A stretch of 64,000 bases of DNA from Paenibacillus sp. Root444D2 (GCF_001426375.1 NZ_LMEO01000051.1:186241-250240), one strand, 5' to 3'; counted from the stretch's first letter, positions 23,137 through 32,138 are shown. The notes: a model not told the origin generated them from the sequence alone. Translations and numbers: made by a program.

Positions 23137-23805
23137 ATGAGTAATCAGAGAAACCAGCCCGAAGCGATGCTTTTTGACTTGGACGGAACATTATTTCAGA
23201 CGGAGACCTTACTTCTGCCTGCTTACCATAAGACGTTCGATGAGCTTCGAGCTAAAGGCCTTTTTACTGGTGAGACTCCACCGGAAGAACGAGTCTTAGG
23301 GGCGCTAGGTATGCTTCTCGAGCATATCTGGGAGCGGGTCATGCCAAATGAGCAGATGGCAACTCGTCAGGAAGCCGATAAGCTGCTGATCAAGTATCAA
23401 GTGGAGGGACTGCAGCAGGGGCAAGGCGATCTTTATAAAGGAGTAGCTGAAACCTTAGAAGTTTTACATAGTAAAGGAATTCGTTTATTTGTCGCAAGCA
23501 ATGGACTCGAAGATTATGTGCGGCATGTGATTGAAGCTAAAGGTGTAGCGCATTTATTTGAAGGATTGTACAGTGCAGGGCAATATCGAACGAGATCTAA
23601 GGTGGATTTAGTAAAAATACTGCTGGAAACACATCATATCCAATCAGCCTGGATGGTTGGCGATCGCTCATCCGACGTAGAGGCAGGACTCCAGAATAAC
23701 CTAACCGTAGCGGCTTGCGATTATGCAGGCTTTCGTGAGTCGGGAGAGCTAGAGGGTGCGCATATACGAATCCGCAGCTTCGCCGAACTGCTTGAATATT
23801 TGTAA
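23137..23805 (+). CDS. HAD-superfamily phosphatase (PgpX/Gph-like)
   Basis: 222 residues. Motif I DLDGTLFQTE, motif II FVASNGLEDY, a lysine in YRTRSKVDLV, motif IV MVGDRSSDVEAG. The overall layout matches the phosphoglycolate phosphatase/beta-phosphoglucomutase-like subgroup. Start ATG 23137 has AAGAAGGAG 7 bp upstream; the TTG at 23131 does not. Divergent from nagBA across a 265-bp AT-rich gap in which I see no clear operator. Substrate not identifiable. Confidence 0.85.
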   Translation: MSNQRNQPEAMLFDLDGTLFQTETLLLPAYHKTFDELRAKGLFTGETPPEERVLGALGMLLEHIWERVMPNEQMATRQEADKLLIKYQVEGLQQGQGDLYKGVAETLEVLHSKGIRLFVASNGLEDYVRHVIEAKGVAHLFEGLYSAGQYRTRSKVDLVKILLETHHIQSAWMVGDRSSDVEAGLQNNLTVAACDYAGFRESGELEGAHIRIRSFAELLEYL

Positions 23806-23841
23806 ATAAGGGCTAGGCAGTCGCAAACATGGCTAGATGGG

Positions 23842-23849
23842 CATACACT
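23842..23849 (+). promoter_or_regulatory. Mother-cell-type -10 sequence before gerP-like gene
   Basis: CATACACT fits the sigma-E/sigma-K type -10 (CATACA-T), about 30 bp before the start of the gerP-like gene. The matching -35 is weak. Sporulation control would agree with the gene's function. Confidence 0.3.
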
Positions 23850-23880
23850 GTAGAACTTTGATAGAAAAAGGGTGATCAGA

Positions 23881-24105
23881 ATGCCTTCTTTTATAGGAAT
23901 ATTAAACGTTATTAGGAATGAAGGAAATCTGGTGAATGGCGATACTGGCATACTTGCTCCGACAAGTGCAACCAAATCCTATGCCGGCGGCGGCGGCGGA
24001 ATAACGGGAGATTTCGGGGTAACCAATACGCTAGTTAGCGCAACGATCACGTTTGACCCGGATGGGATAGAGGCTGGAGCGAACAAAGCCGCAACGGTGG
24101 CATAG
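23881..24105 (+). CDS. GerPF/GerPA-family spore germination protein
   Basis: 74 residues: MPSFIGILNVIRNEGNLVNG, then GDTG, SATKSYAGGGGG (glycine run) and GDFGVTNTLVSATITFDPDG. This is the compact GerPA/GerPF family of small proteins needed for spore coat permeability to germinants. ATG 23881 follows AAAAGGGTG; an upstream ATA/ATC start extension is unlikely. It stands alone here rather than in a six-gene gerP operon, and a strong terminator follows. Confidence 0.9.
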   Translation: MPSFIGILNVIRNEGNLVNGDTGILAPTSATKSYAGGGGGITGDFGVTNTLVSATITFDPDGIEAGANKAATVA

Positions 24106-24125
24106 CAGTTAGACAAACATTCGTT

Positions 24126-24176
24126 AGATCGATTCAGGCTCAAGTGAAATTGAGCAAATGAATCGATCTTTTTTTT
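24126..24176 (+). terminator. Terminator after gerP-like gene
   Basis: AGATCGATTCA pairs perfectly with TGAATCGATCT, with an inner GCTCA/TGAGC stem and a following run of eight T. Confidence 0.92.
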
Positions 24177-24188
24177 GCAGATACGATA

Positions 24189-24245
24189 TTGACATCAGCA
24201 TGTTTAACTTACTATTATGTATATATGAGCAATTGCTCATATATA
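24189..24245 (+). promoter_or_regulatory. Promoter and 26-bp operator palindrome of the metal-efflux operon
   Basis: TTGACA (24189-24194), an 18-bp spacer and TATTAT (24213-24218) form a sigma-A promoter. It is followed at once by a perfect palindrome at 24220-24245 with half-site TATATATGAGCAA. This has the size and symmetry of ArsR/SmtB-family operators and lies over the expected transcription start. The ArsR-family gene two genes downstream is the natural repressor. Confidence 0.85.
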
Positions 24246-24313
24246 GTGGTGCCATGTATAAAGCAAACGGCAGCATTTCATTCTAAAGGATTGAGAGACA
24301 GGGAGGGAAATCC

Positions 24314-25312
24314 ATGCAGCATCATGAGTCTGAAGTACAATCAAATCAACACAAAGATCACTCTAATTGCAGCGGTCACGTGGGTCACCAAGGACACGAT
24401 CACGCTCACCATGGACATCATCATGGACATCACCACCATGGCCACAGCGGAAATAAACAAGGACTCCTAATTGCACTATGTATTACAGCGGGCATCATGA
24501 TTTTAGAGTTTGCAGGGGGATTATGGACCAATAGTTTAGCGCTGCTCTCGGATTCAGGCCATATGTTAAGTGATGCAGGCTCTCTTGTATTGAGTCTCAC
24601 CGCCCTTTGGTTCGCTGCCAAGCCATCATCAGCTCATAAATCCTATGGTTTTCATAGAATTGAAATCTTAGCGGCTCTTTTCAATGCTGTCACCCTATTT
24701 GTAATAGCAGGGCTCATTATCTGGGAAGCAATTGGGCGATTTATGGATCCTCCTACTGTTGCCAGCGGTTCAATGATGCTCATTGCATGCGTCGGTTTAA
24801 TGGCCAACTTACTTAGTGCTTGGGCACTTATGCGTAAAGGGGATGTGCATGGCAATATCAATCTGCGCAGCGCTTATCTGCATATTCTAGGTGATGCTTT
24901 GGGCTCTGTGGGCGCTATATTAGCCGGTGGGGCTATGCTGATCTTCGGTTGGTATGCGGCGGATCCAATCATTAGTATTATTGTATCTCTTCTTATTCTT
25001 AAGGGGGCTTGGACTGTCCTGAAATCGACGATCCATATATTGATGGAGGGAACTCCAGCAACTGTTTCTTATGGGGATGTCAAACACGTACTGGAGAGCA
25101 TTGATGGTGTTATTAATGTTCATGATTTACATATTTGGACGATTACTTCAGGCCTTGATTCTCTGAGCTGCCATTTACTCATTGCCGATGATCATGATAG
25201 TCAGGTAGTCCTCCAGAAAGCTATTCATCAAATAGAGGAACGATTTCAAATCACTCACGCTACTATTCAAATTGAAAATTCGACTAACGCCCATCCGGAA
25301 CTAAAAGTATAA
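24314..25312 (+). CDS. czcD: Cation diffusion facilitator (CzcD-like zinc/cobalt/cadmium efflux)
   Basis: 332 residues. A His-rich cytosolic N-terminus (HHGHHHGHHHHGHSGN, within the first ~45 residues) is followed by six membrane segments. The metal site is visible as SDSGHMLSDAGSLV (HxxxD, second segment) and HILGDALGSVG (HxxxD, fifth segment). The C-terminal cytosolic domain ends with VHDLHIWTITSG and HPELKV. It exports Zn2+ and related divalent metals in exchange for protons. It lies behind the operator palindrome and 28 bp before the ArsR gene. Confidence 0.93.
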   Translation: MQHHESEVQSNQHKDHSNCSGHVGHQGHDHAHHGHHHGHHHHGHSGNKQGLLIALCITAGIMILEFAGGLWTNSLALLSDSGHMLSDAGSLVLSLTALWFAAKPSSAHKSYGFHRIEILAALFNAVTLFVIAGLIIWEAIGRFMDPPTVASGSMMLIACVGLMANLLSAWALMRKGDVHGNINLRSAYLHILGDALGSVGAILAGGAMLIFGWYAADPIISIIVSLLILKGAWTVLKSTIHILMEGTPATVSYGDVKHVLESIDGVINVHDLHIWTITSGLDSLSCHLLIADDHDSQVVLQKAIHQIEERFQITHATIQIENSTNAHPELKV

Positions 25313-25340
25313 CGAATCAAAACGCTAAGGAGGGATGATC

Positions 25341-25715
25341 ATGGAAAAAATAGAGATAGAAGCAATTGAAGATGAGGACACATGTACTTGTATAAGGGTT
25401 GATTCGGTACAGCTTATACAGGAACCTCAAATAACGGAGGAGCAGGCGGTAGGGATTGCGGAGGTATTCAAAGCCTTAGGCGATCCGACAAGGGTTAAAA
25501 TGATCTATTACCTGCAGCAAAAGGAGCTATGCGTACATGATCTTTCAACGCTTCTTGCGATGGGGCAGTCGGCTGTTTCACATCAGCTCCGCTACTTGCG
25601 GGATTTGCACATTGTCAAAAGACGTAAAGTGGGGAAAACGGTCTTTTATTCGCTAGACGATGACCATATTGAGCAAATTTTTATTCAGACTTTGGGGCAT
25701 CTTCAGCATATGTAA
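25341..25715 (+). CDS. ArsR/SmtB-family metal-responsive repressor
   Basis: 124 residues with a winged helix: FKALGDPTRVKMIYYLQQKE, ELCVHDLSTLLAMGQSAVSH, HQLRYLRDLHIVKRRKVGKT. The N-terminal CTC near residues 16-18 and the terminal DDDHIEQIFIQTLGHLQH suggest metal ligands: an alpha-5 site with Asp/His, as in CzrA/SmtB, plus N-terminal cysteines as in CadC. It likely releases the operator when zinc, cadmium or lead binds. ATG 25341 has AGGAGGG at proper spacing; the ATG two codons earlier is too close to it. Confidence 0.92.
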   Translation: MEKIEIEAIEDEDTCTCIRVDSVQLIQEPQITEEQAVGIAEVFKALGDPTRVKMIYYLQQKELCVHDLSTLLAMGQSAVSHQLRYLRDLHIVKRRKVGKTVFYSLDDDHIEQIFIQTLGHLQHM

Positions 25716-25761
25716 GCCGGAAGCTGGCTAGTTTTTTAGCTGACGCTTCCGATTGCTTGCC

Positions 25762-26895
25762 TTATGATTCGGCTTTTGTTTCTTCTATTTGTTGTTCTTC
25801 TATTTTTATTTTCTTTTGTTTCATCATCCAGACAGCATATTCAAGTGGCCTTGTAACCGCCTTCTGATAGATCGAATGTTGACCAATTTTGCGAAATACT
25901 TCTCGTGATGGCTTAGGATTGACTTCAAGCAGCCAAATATTTCCTTTGGGATCTACAGCAATATCCATGCCTAACTCGCATAACTTACCGAATTTACTTT
26001 CCAAATAGTTAGCGAGCTTATACGCGAAGCTGTTCATCTCTTTCTTAATTGCATCCATTTTTTCTTCAGAAGAAAAACGGTAGGCTAACAATTTATCCTG
26101 GGTGACTGCACTCCCGCCGCCATGAAGATTTGAAGTGATGCTGCGATGAGGACCAATACGGCCCGCACAACCAGTCACTTCCCACTCACCATGGCCATTT
26201 TTCTGAATTAGCAAACGATAATCGTGCACACGGCCATCCCTCAGTGTTAGCTGGATTCCTTGCTGAACCACATAATCGGGGCTCAATTTCAGGGTATGCA
26301 GTTTGATTGCAAGCTGTTTTTCCGTCGCACGGAATGGAGCGATGATAGTTCGTTGCTGATTCCTTCCTTGTAATAAATAAAGATCAGAACCGAGCTGTTC
26401 AATTCGTAATATTCCTCTTCCACCCGTGCCATTCTTTGGTTTTACATAGATTAGCTTATGCTTCTTTAGAACCTTTAGCAGCTCCTGCACGGAGCTATAT
26501 CGGACAGTAGCAGGTAAATAGGGGCGAATACTCTCATTCTCTGAAAGGATTTGATGCATCGACCATTTGTTAGCTAAAGGTTTACTTAAATAGGTAAGCT
26601 TGGCATGTTGATTACGAAATGCTTTGAGCATCTGATAATTTGCGGCCGCTTTATACCGGCAGCGATCATAAATAATAGGTGGAAAAGAAGTCCGCTTGCG
26701 AATCCATTTCCCCAGACCGGAATCATACGTCAACGTACGAACGGAGTTGTCATCTTCGACGTCATCCGGGGTAAATACCTCAACTTGCACACCAAGTTTC
26801 TTTCCCTCCCTACTTAACCGCTGAAAGTAAGAGAGCTCTTCGAGCCGAGATTTACTTAAATAGATAGCGAGTACGCCCAGTCGTTTCGATGACAA
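25762..26895 (-). CDS. YheC/YheD-family spore coat-associated protein (paralogue 1)
   Basis: 377 residues of the YheC/YheD ATP-grasp family. Visible: PPIIYDRCRYK, IYVKPKNGTGGRGILRI (nucleotide-binding strand-loop), YVVQQGIQLT, NLHGGGSAV, and LGMDIAVDPKGNIWLLEVNP with the metal/ATP ligands Glu and Asn. Start is TTG 26895 with GAAGGTG upstream. It is the last of five tandem paralogues and carries a Lys/Glu-rich tail (KQKKIKIEEQQIEETK). YheCD proteins are linked to the spore coat; the ligated substrate is unknown. Confidence 0.88.
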   Translation of the reverse strand: MSSKRLGVLAIYLSKSRLEELSYFQRLSREGKKLGVQVEVFTPDDVEDDNSVRTLTYDSGLGKWIRKRTSFPPIIYDRCRYKAAANYQMLKAFRNQHAKLTYLSKPLANKWSMHQILSENESIRPYLPATVRYSSVQELLKVLKKHKLIYVKPKNGTGGRGILRIEQLGSDLYLLQGRNQQRTIIAPFRATEKQLAIKLHTLKLSPDYVVQQGIQLTLRDGRVHDYRLLIQKNGHGEWEVTGCAGRIGPHRSITSNLHGGGSAVTQDKLLAYRFSSEEKMDAIKKEMNSFAYKLANYLESKFGKLCELGMDIAVDPKGNIWLLEVNPKPSREVFRKIGQHSIYQKAVTRPLEYAVWMMKQKKIKIEEQQIEETKAES

Positions 26896-26901
26896 GCATA
26901 A

Positions 26902-28029
26902 TCACCTTCTTCTCCCATGATTGATCAAGTAAAGGCTGTAACGGATAATGCGTTCAAGTGACTTTTGACGAATTTTGGGTTCATCGAATTTCATTGGTTT
27001 AGAATTAGCTTCGAAGAACCAGATGTGTCCAGCGGTATCGACACCAATATCCATCGACATTTCGCCAAGTTGATTGCCGGATGATTTCTCAATTTGCGCA
27101 GCGAGTGTAACAGCGGCTTTGCGAACTCGTTTCAAAATATTTTTGGCTTCCGTGACACCAAACGCACTCGTAAGCAGCTTGAGTGGCTCGTCGATTGATC
27201 CGCCGCGAGGTACATGTGTCGTGATGCTAGCTTTACCAGCTACACGAGCTCCGATACCGGATACACTCCAGACGCCTTTGGACGTCTTCTGGACCAAAGC
27301 GCGTAAATCGTAAGCTCGCCCTTTGTATCTCGTTAAAGCGATACCTTGCTGCACAATGTAGTCATGGGTACCACGGTATTTATTCCATTCATTCCATAGT
27401 TCATCCGTGGAATTGTGGTAACTATAAGCCATCTTCTTATCTTCTTGGCGGCTCAGCCGATAACGGCGGCCATTTGCAGTCGTTAATCGATCAATGCGCA
27501 TAATGCCTCTCCCTGCTTTACCTTTAACTGGTTTTAAGTAGAGAACGACATGTTTACGCAATAGCTGAGTCAGATCATTTGCCGAGTTTAATTGCTGCGT
27601 ATCGGGCATATAGGGTTTGCTTTCTTTGGCACTATTTAACCACCCGAACAAGGTCCATTTGTTGAAGAAGGAAGGATTAAATAACTGAATGCTGGAGCTG
27701 CGATTGCATGATTGAATGGTTTGCTGGACCTCAGGCCTCATTTCCATCTTTCGATAGGGTATACGATTATATACGACTTGTGGAGCGGGAACGAGTTCCC
27801 TGCTCCATTTTTTGGTTTCGGCATTGAAGCGATAGCCGTATATTTCGGGGCTGGATAAGGTGAAGTCCTTCGTAGTCACGATGTATACATCAACGCCAAG
27901 CTGTTCGCCAGTTTGAATTAAATCCCGGAAATTGTCCAGATTGCCACGAAATACACGCTTACTATCCTTAACGGTGAGAATGGCCAGAGTAGGCTTCTTA
28001 AGTACTATCTCATGAAGGAAGAAGCCCAT
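26902..28029 (-). CDS. YheC/YheD-family spore coat-associated protein (paralogue 2)
   Basis: 375 residues with the family set: PQVVYNRIPYRK, LYLKPVKGKAGRGIMRI, YIVQQGIALT, THVPRGGSIDEP and MSMDIGVDTAGHIWFFEANS. It lacks the ~90-residue N-terminal extension of paralogues 3 and 5. GAGGG precedes the ATG, which overlaps the previous stop by one base (TAATG), so it is translationally coupled to paralogue 3. Confidence 0.88.
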   Translation of the reverse strand: MGFFLHEIVLKKPTLAILTVKDSKRVFRGNLDNFRDLIQTGEQLGVDVYIVTTKDFTLSSPEIYGYRFNAETKKWSRELVPAPQVVYNRIPYRKMEMRPEVQQTIQSCNRSSSIQLFNPSFFNKWTLFGWLNSAKESKPYMPDTQQLNSANDLTQLLRKHVVLYLKPVKGKAGRGIMRIDRLTTANGRRYRLSRQEDKKMAYSYHNSTDELWNEWNKYRGTHDYIVQQGIALTRYKGRAYDLRALVQKTSKGVWSVSGIGARVAGKASITTHVPRGGSIDEPLKLLTSAFGVTEAKNILKRVRKAAVTLAAQIEKSSGNQLGEMSMDIGVDTAGHIWFFEANSKPMKFDEPKIRQKSLERIIRYSLYLINHGRRR

Positions 28030-29393
28030 TAGTTTTCCCTCCTAGAGCGGAAGCGACTCAAAAAGAGGCAGTGCTCGTAAATATTTTGTAGGGTAGCGAC
28101 GTCCCCTTCTTTCAAAGAGGGATGCTTGAAAATGGATCTCCCCGGTTTGGCATTTGCTTCGAACATCCAGATTTTCTCGCTTTGATCAATACCGATATCG
28201 AATCCGAGTTCTCCAAGTAGATGGTCATAGTTATTCTCGATACCCTCAGCGAGCTTAATAGCTGTTTCTTTGGCATTGGTAAGCACTTGCTCCGCGCGAC
28301 TGCCGTAGATTTGACGCAGTACCTGTTCTGGCGTCATTAATTGACCGCCATTGCGGATATGGGTTGTGACGCTGCCTTTACCGGATTTCTTTGCGCCGAT
28401 CGCTGCTACGACCCAATTGTTATTACCGTTCTTCGTTAAATGGAAGCGAAAATCAATAGGGCAGCTGTCAATTTCAATGAGACGAATTCCTTGCTGTGCG
28501 ACATAATTCGTGAGGCGGCCACGTCCAGTTCCAAGCATTTGCATTAAACCGTCGAATTTTCCGTAACGGATGAGAACATTTTTACCGCCCTTGCGGTACC
28601 GAACGAAGTAGCCTCGCTTAGGGTTATAAGTCACACGGAAAATGCCGATGCCCAAAGAGCCTGCCGTTGGTTTCAAGTAAATGAATTTATGCTTATCAAG
28701 CATTTCCTTAATTTGATCAGCAGACGGATTGATCTTGGATTCTGGGACGAAGCGGAAAGCATCATCGCCATCTAACATCTTGTAAACGTCCCATTTATCA
28801 AAGAAGCTCCAGTTAAAGAGGGGAATCCCCCTTCGAACAAATCGGTCTTTAAAGCCTTCCATCCCGGCAGATTTCTCTGCTTTGCGGCTAGACATTCGAT
28901 TATAGACAACATCAGGCAATGGGAATGTTTTACGTACCCAACCTCCGCCTTCTTTTGGAATAATGCCTGTAACCGTTTCTTGAATCCAATTTACGCTGCT
29001 GGGGCTGAAAGCGAAAGCGAAGGATTTCGATGAGGATGTACTCATAACTTGGCGAATGAATCCAGTTTTTGTACCGAATGGTGATGTACCGCTCGCTACG
29101 TTGGTCAAGATACCAATGACAGGACCAATACGAAGTTCTTTATTATTGTTATTGGTTACGAACACACTCCCTGTTCGAGGAATGCGTAAGGAGGCCATTA
29201 GGGAAAGCGGAATGTACATATGCTGACCACTTTTTTTGATCAGACGGATCGGTAGGGTCGCTTTTTTACTGCCAACTTTTACAGTTATCGATTTATTGCC
29301 GGTTAACCGTAAAGCTTTGACGAGTTCACTTGTTAAGTAGACCGATCTATCTGTTCGTTGTACGGCGTGGAGCATACACGTTGTCAAACTCAT
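28029..29393 (-). CDS. yheD: YheC/YheD-family protein with N-terminal extension (paralogue 3)
   Basis: 454 residues. An extra N-terminal beta-rich domain (about 1-95, SVYLTSELVKALRLTGNKSI) like that of YheD precedes the ATP-grasp part. That part has VVYNRMSSRKAEK, IYLKPTAGSLGIGIFRV, YVAQQGIRLIE, HIRNGGQLM and LGFDIGIDQSEKIWMFEANA. AGGAGGG precedes the ATG. The presence of short (YheC-like) and long (YheD-like) forms side by side suggests partner proteins. Confidence 0.88.
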   Translation of the reverse strand: MSLTTCMLHAVQRTDRSVYLTSELVKALRLTGNKSITVKVGSKKATLPIRLIKKSGQHMYIPLSLMASLRIPRTGSVFVTNNNNKELRIGPVIGILTNVASGTSPFGTKTGFIRQVMSTSSSKSFAFAFSPSSVNWIQETVTGIIPKEGGGWVRKTFPLPDVVYNRMSSRKAEKSAGMEGFKDRFVRRGIPLFNWSFFDKWDVYKMLDGDDAFRFVPESKINPSADQIKEMLDKHKFIYLKPTAGSLGIGIFRVTYNPKRGYFVRYRKGGKNVLIRYGKFDGLMQMLGTGRGRLTNYVAQQGIRLIEIDSCPIDFRFHLTKNGNNNWVVAAIGAKKSGKGSVTTHIRNGGQLMTPEQVLRQIYGSRAEQVLTNAKETAIKLAEGIENNYDHLLGELGFDIGIDQSEKIWMFEANAKPGRSIFKHPSLKEGDVATLQNIYEHCLFLSRFRSRREN

Positions 29394-29437
29394 TAGGTTA
29401 CCCTCCTAAACTTGTTGCCCTACGGGGCTTTCCGTGT

Positions 29438-29464
29438 CAAAACAGGCAGATATGACCATCTGCC
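29438..29464 (-). terminator. Hairpin between yheCD paralogues 4 and 3
   Basis: GGCAGAT-6-ATCTGCC is followed on the minus strand by TGTTTTG. It may partly terminate transcription from the upstream paralogue; the T tract is weak. Confidence 0.5.
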
Positions 29465-29493
29465 TACTTTGGCACATACCAGCAAAGCCAAGC

Positions 29494-30621
29494 TCAACTC
29501 AGCTTTTTGTGGAGTAAGAATCCAGCATAATGTATAGGGTTTGCAATGGATGTCGTGCGTGCTTTCTCGTTACACATTCGTGCGAAAATCATCCTGCCCG
29601 GCTTCGAGTTCACTTCAAGAATCCACACGCGACCACAGGAATCAATCCCTAGATCTATACCAAGCTCAGCCAGTCGCCCGTGATGAGCTTCCAGAAAAGG
29701 GGGAATTCGGCTTGAAAGCATATCGAGTGTGGCTATAAGCTCATTTGCCTTCGAGTAACCAAACTCCTTGGTAAGGAACGAGGTCACATCTGCAGCAGTG
29801 CCTCCGCCATGTAGATTGGAGGTGATGCTTCCAGGTTTACCAATACGTACGGCCATGCCAGTACTTTCCCATAAGCCACGGCCGTTTTTTTGCACGAGGG
29901 AACGTACATCGTAAGCCATTCCCTCTGTTGAGTGGAGAGTTAGGTATTCTTGTATTAGATAGGGTCGCATACCAATCAGGTTGCGAAGCCAAAACCAGCA
30001 CGAGTCAAAGTCTTTAAAATCACGCTCTATAGGGTGATTATGGGCGTCGCGCCCTTTTATATGAAAAGAGCAGTTATCGTGTATAGTACTTATCTTGTGA
30101 ATGTGCAAGGCACCTCTGCCTTGGCTGCCACCCTGTGGTTTCAGGAAAACGTCGTTTCTTGTACGAAGCCACTTTCTTAGCTCGGTGCCACTTGTCAGCA
30201 TACTCGTTTCAGGTAAGTAGAGATGCAAAGTGCTATCTTTCTGTAGGATCTGACCCACTTCCCATTTTCCGCTCAAACCGTAACCGAGAAAACGAATATG
30301 GGGTTTCGCACGCAGCTTGCCAACATGGTAACGGTACTGCCTATAGCTGTGTTTATTGCTAAAGAAGCATCGATCATAGATTAGTGAAGGAAGAGGGAAG
30401 AGTTTCATGACCCACTCGTGTGTGTCACTCAAGTAGGTGTAACCTTTCACCATATCTTGCTTCCAATCGATACGATTCGGTGAGAATACGAACACGTCGA
30501 GGCCCTCGCTATCACCATAAGAAATGAGATGTTCAAAAAAGCCCGAACTTGCAAAAGGCAGCTTTCGATTCTGTTCCGTCACCATGATCCCTAACAAGGG
30601 ACGAGTTGCGCTAAACCGCAT
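29494..30621 (-). CDS. YheC/YheD-family spore coat-associated protein (paralogue 4)
   Basis: 375 residues: LIYDRCFFSNKHSY, VFLKPQGGSQGRGALHI, YLIQEYLTLH, NLHGGGTAADV and LGIDLGIDSCGRVWILEVNS. The ATP-grasp motifs are intact. GAGGTG precedes the ATG. It is separated from paralogue 5 by 9 bp and from paralogue 3 by about 100 bp with a hairpin. Confidence 0.88.
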   Translation of the reverse strand: MRFSATRPLLGIMVTEQNRKLPFASSGFFEHLISYGDSEGLDVFVFSPNRIDWKQDMVKGYTYLSDTHEWVMKLFPLPSLIYDRCFFSNKHSYRQYRYHVGKLRAKPHIRFLGYGLSGKWEVGQILQKDSTLHLYLPETSMLTSGTELRKWLRTRNDVFLKPQGGSQGRGALHIHKISTIHDNCSFHIKGRDAHNHPIERDFKDFDSCWFWLRNLIGMRPYLIQEYLTLHSTEGMAYDVRSLVQKNGRGLWESTGMAVRIGKPGSITSNLHGGGTAADVTSFLTKEFGYSKANELIATLDMLSSRIPPFLEAHHGRLAELGIDLGIDSCGRVWILEVNSKPGRMIFARMCNEKARTTSIANPIHYAGFLLHKKLS

Positions 30622-30630
30622 GTTTTCACC

Positions 30631-32007
30631 TCAGAACTTCGCTAAAAAACGCGCATACTGCACGATTTGTTTCACAGACGGTCTAATTTTCCGTTCATTG
30701 TTAAGAGGGGTATTATCATCCTTGGATGGTTTGGAGTTTACTTCAAGCAACCAAACTTTCCCCATTTTATCTACAGCAAGGTCGATTCCTAGCTCTCCAA
30801 AATGATTAGGAATTTGTGTTTCAATCCCTTTGGCGATGTCTAGAGATGCCTTGCGCAAACGTCCCGAGACTGAGACACGTGTAGCAGACGAAAACGATGA
30901 TTTAGCAAGTGCTCCAGTCACGGTCGTAAGGCTTCCGCCACGAGCCAAGTTAGAGACAAAATGCTGCGTTCCTGCAACGCGGCCAACAATCGACGTTATC
31001 GCCCATTGCCCTAGGGCTCCCCTCTGTACAAGCGCTCGGAAATCAACTGGGTTACCGTCGGAAGTGATGAGATCGAGTCCTTGTTGTAATTGATAACGTT
31101 GTGTCTTGAGCTTGCCGGATAAGGCCTGGAACACAGCGGTTAGCGAAGGGAAAGATTGTTTGCGAACCCCAGCTAGGTTCGTAAAATGGCAGGTAAAGCC
31201 ATCTCCTGCTTCCTTGCGAATGCGAATGATTCCTTTACCTAAACTTCCGGTAATCGGTTTAAGGAATAGGACCGGATGGCGTGCAGCCATGGATTTCAAC
31301 ATCTGATAGTTTTTGAAAAGATAGGATTCGGGTAAATATCCATGGAGGGTGTTATCTTTGCGCAAGGCCTCGAATACTTCGGTTTTGTTCAAATATTTCT
31401 CATTAAAGATGTCAGTGGCATGGCGAGCTTTGACGTCTTTCATGAATTGTTGAACATTTGTCATGTTTTCATATTTGCGCGAGGTGAGACGATTATAGAT
31501 GACATTGGGGATCGGAAACGTTTTTTTGCTCCAGGAACCATTGGAATAAGAATACGCAGATAGAGTTTGGGCATTGGCATGCATTTCATCTGGCGGAAAA
31601 AAGCACACAATAGCCCCAAAAAGGTCACACGCGTCCGTCATTTCTCTACAAAAAGCAGTGATAGCACCGAATGGGCGATCATTTGAGCTAGCATAAACTC
31701 GGCTAATCATTACGCCAATCAAGGGTCCGATCGACAAGGTGCTTTCTTTTTGCCTATAATAAAGATTGAGTTGGGCCCCATGATGAAGACCGATTTTGGA
31801 AGCGAGAGCAGGGTTTATACGTAAACTGTTCGACGTTGATGCGGTGACAACTTTGACATCCTGCTTGGCAGAGCCAAATCGCATAGTAATCGTTTGATTG
31901 GACGGAACTTTCCATTTTTTTGCAATGGCTTCACTTAGAACAACGGTCCGATCATCCAAATAGATGCTGGTGCCTTGAATGGATATTCCAACTTTCGTCC
32001 GGGTCAA
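30631..32007 (-). CDS. YheC/YheD-family protein with N-terminal extension (paralogue 5)
   Basis: About 458 residues: an N-terminal domain (KVGISIQGTSIYLDDRTVVL) followed by the ATP-grasp part with VIYNRLTSRKYEN, LFLKPITGSLGKGIIRI, QLQQGLDLIT, NLARGGSL and LGIDLAVDKMGKVWLLEVNS. I prefer the TTG at 32007 because AAGGAG lies 9 bp upstream; an ATG at 32052 extends the frame by 15 residues but lacks a site. First gene of the yhe cluster, divergent from yheA. Confidence 0.87.
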   Translation of the reverse strand: MTRTKVGISIQGTSIYLDDRTVVLSEAIAKKWKVPSNQTITMRFGSAKQDVKVVTASTSNSLRINPALASKIGLHHGAQLNLYYRQKESTLSIGPLIGVMISRVYASSNDRPFGAITAFCREMTDACDLFGAIVCFFPPDEMHANAQTLSAYSYSNGSWSKKTFPIPNVIYNRLTSRKYENMTNVQQFMKDVKARHATDIFNEKYLNKTEVFEALRKDNTLHGYLPESYLFKNYQMLKSMAARHPVLFLKPITGSLGKGIIRIRKEAGDGFTCHFTNLAGVRKQSFPSLTAVFQALSGKLKTQRYQLQQGLDLITSDGNPVDFRALVQRGALGQWAITSIVGRVAGTQHFVSNLARGGSLTTVTGALAKSSFSSATRVSVSGRLRKASLDIAKGIETQIPNHFGELGIDLAVDKMGKVWLLEVNSKPSKDDNTPLNNERKIRPSVKQIVQYARFLAKF

Positions 32008-32094
32008 TAGCGAACACTCCTTCCAGCATGAGAAAACCCCTATCGAGGCCATTCATGGATGATCGACCGCGTTTAAAGGTGGTTTTTATCGCCA

Positions 32095-32138
32095 ATAAGA
32101 AAGCTGTTTTCGGTAACCGAAAACTTAATCTTTCTTAT
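32095..32138. promoter_or_regulatory. 44-nt two-part dyad between yheCD cluster and yheA
   Basis: ATAAGAAAG and CTTTCTTAT enclose GTTTTCGGT-A-ACCGAAAAC. Both parts are perfect 9-bp complementary arms. There is no T run, so it is not an ordinary terminator. Its position in a divergent intergenic region suits an operator or a structured leader for the yheCD transcript. Confidence 0.5.

Noticed and set aside
25716..25755. Terminator after the ArsR gene (GGAAGC/GCTTCC)
   Set aside because: The hairpin is plausible but there is no T run after it on the plus strand; left unannotated.
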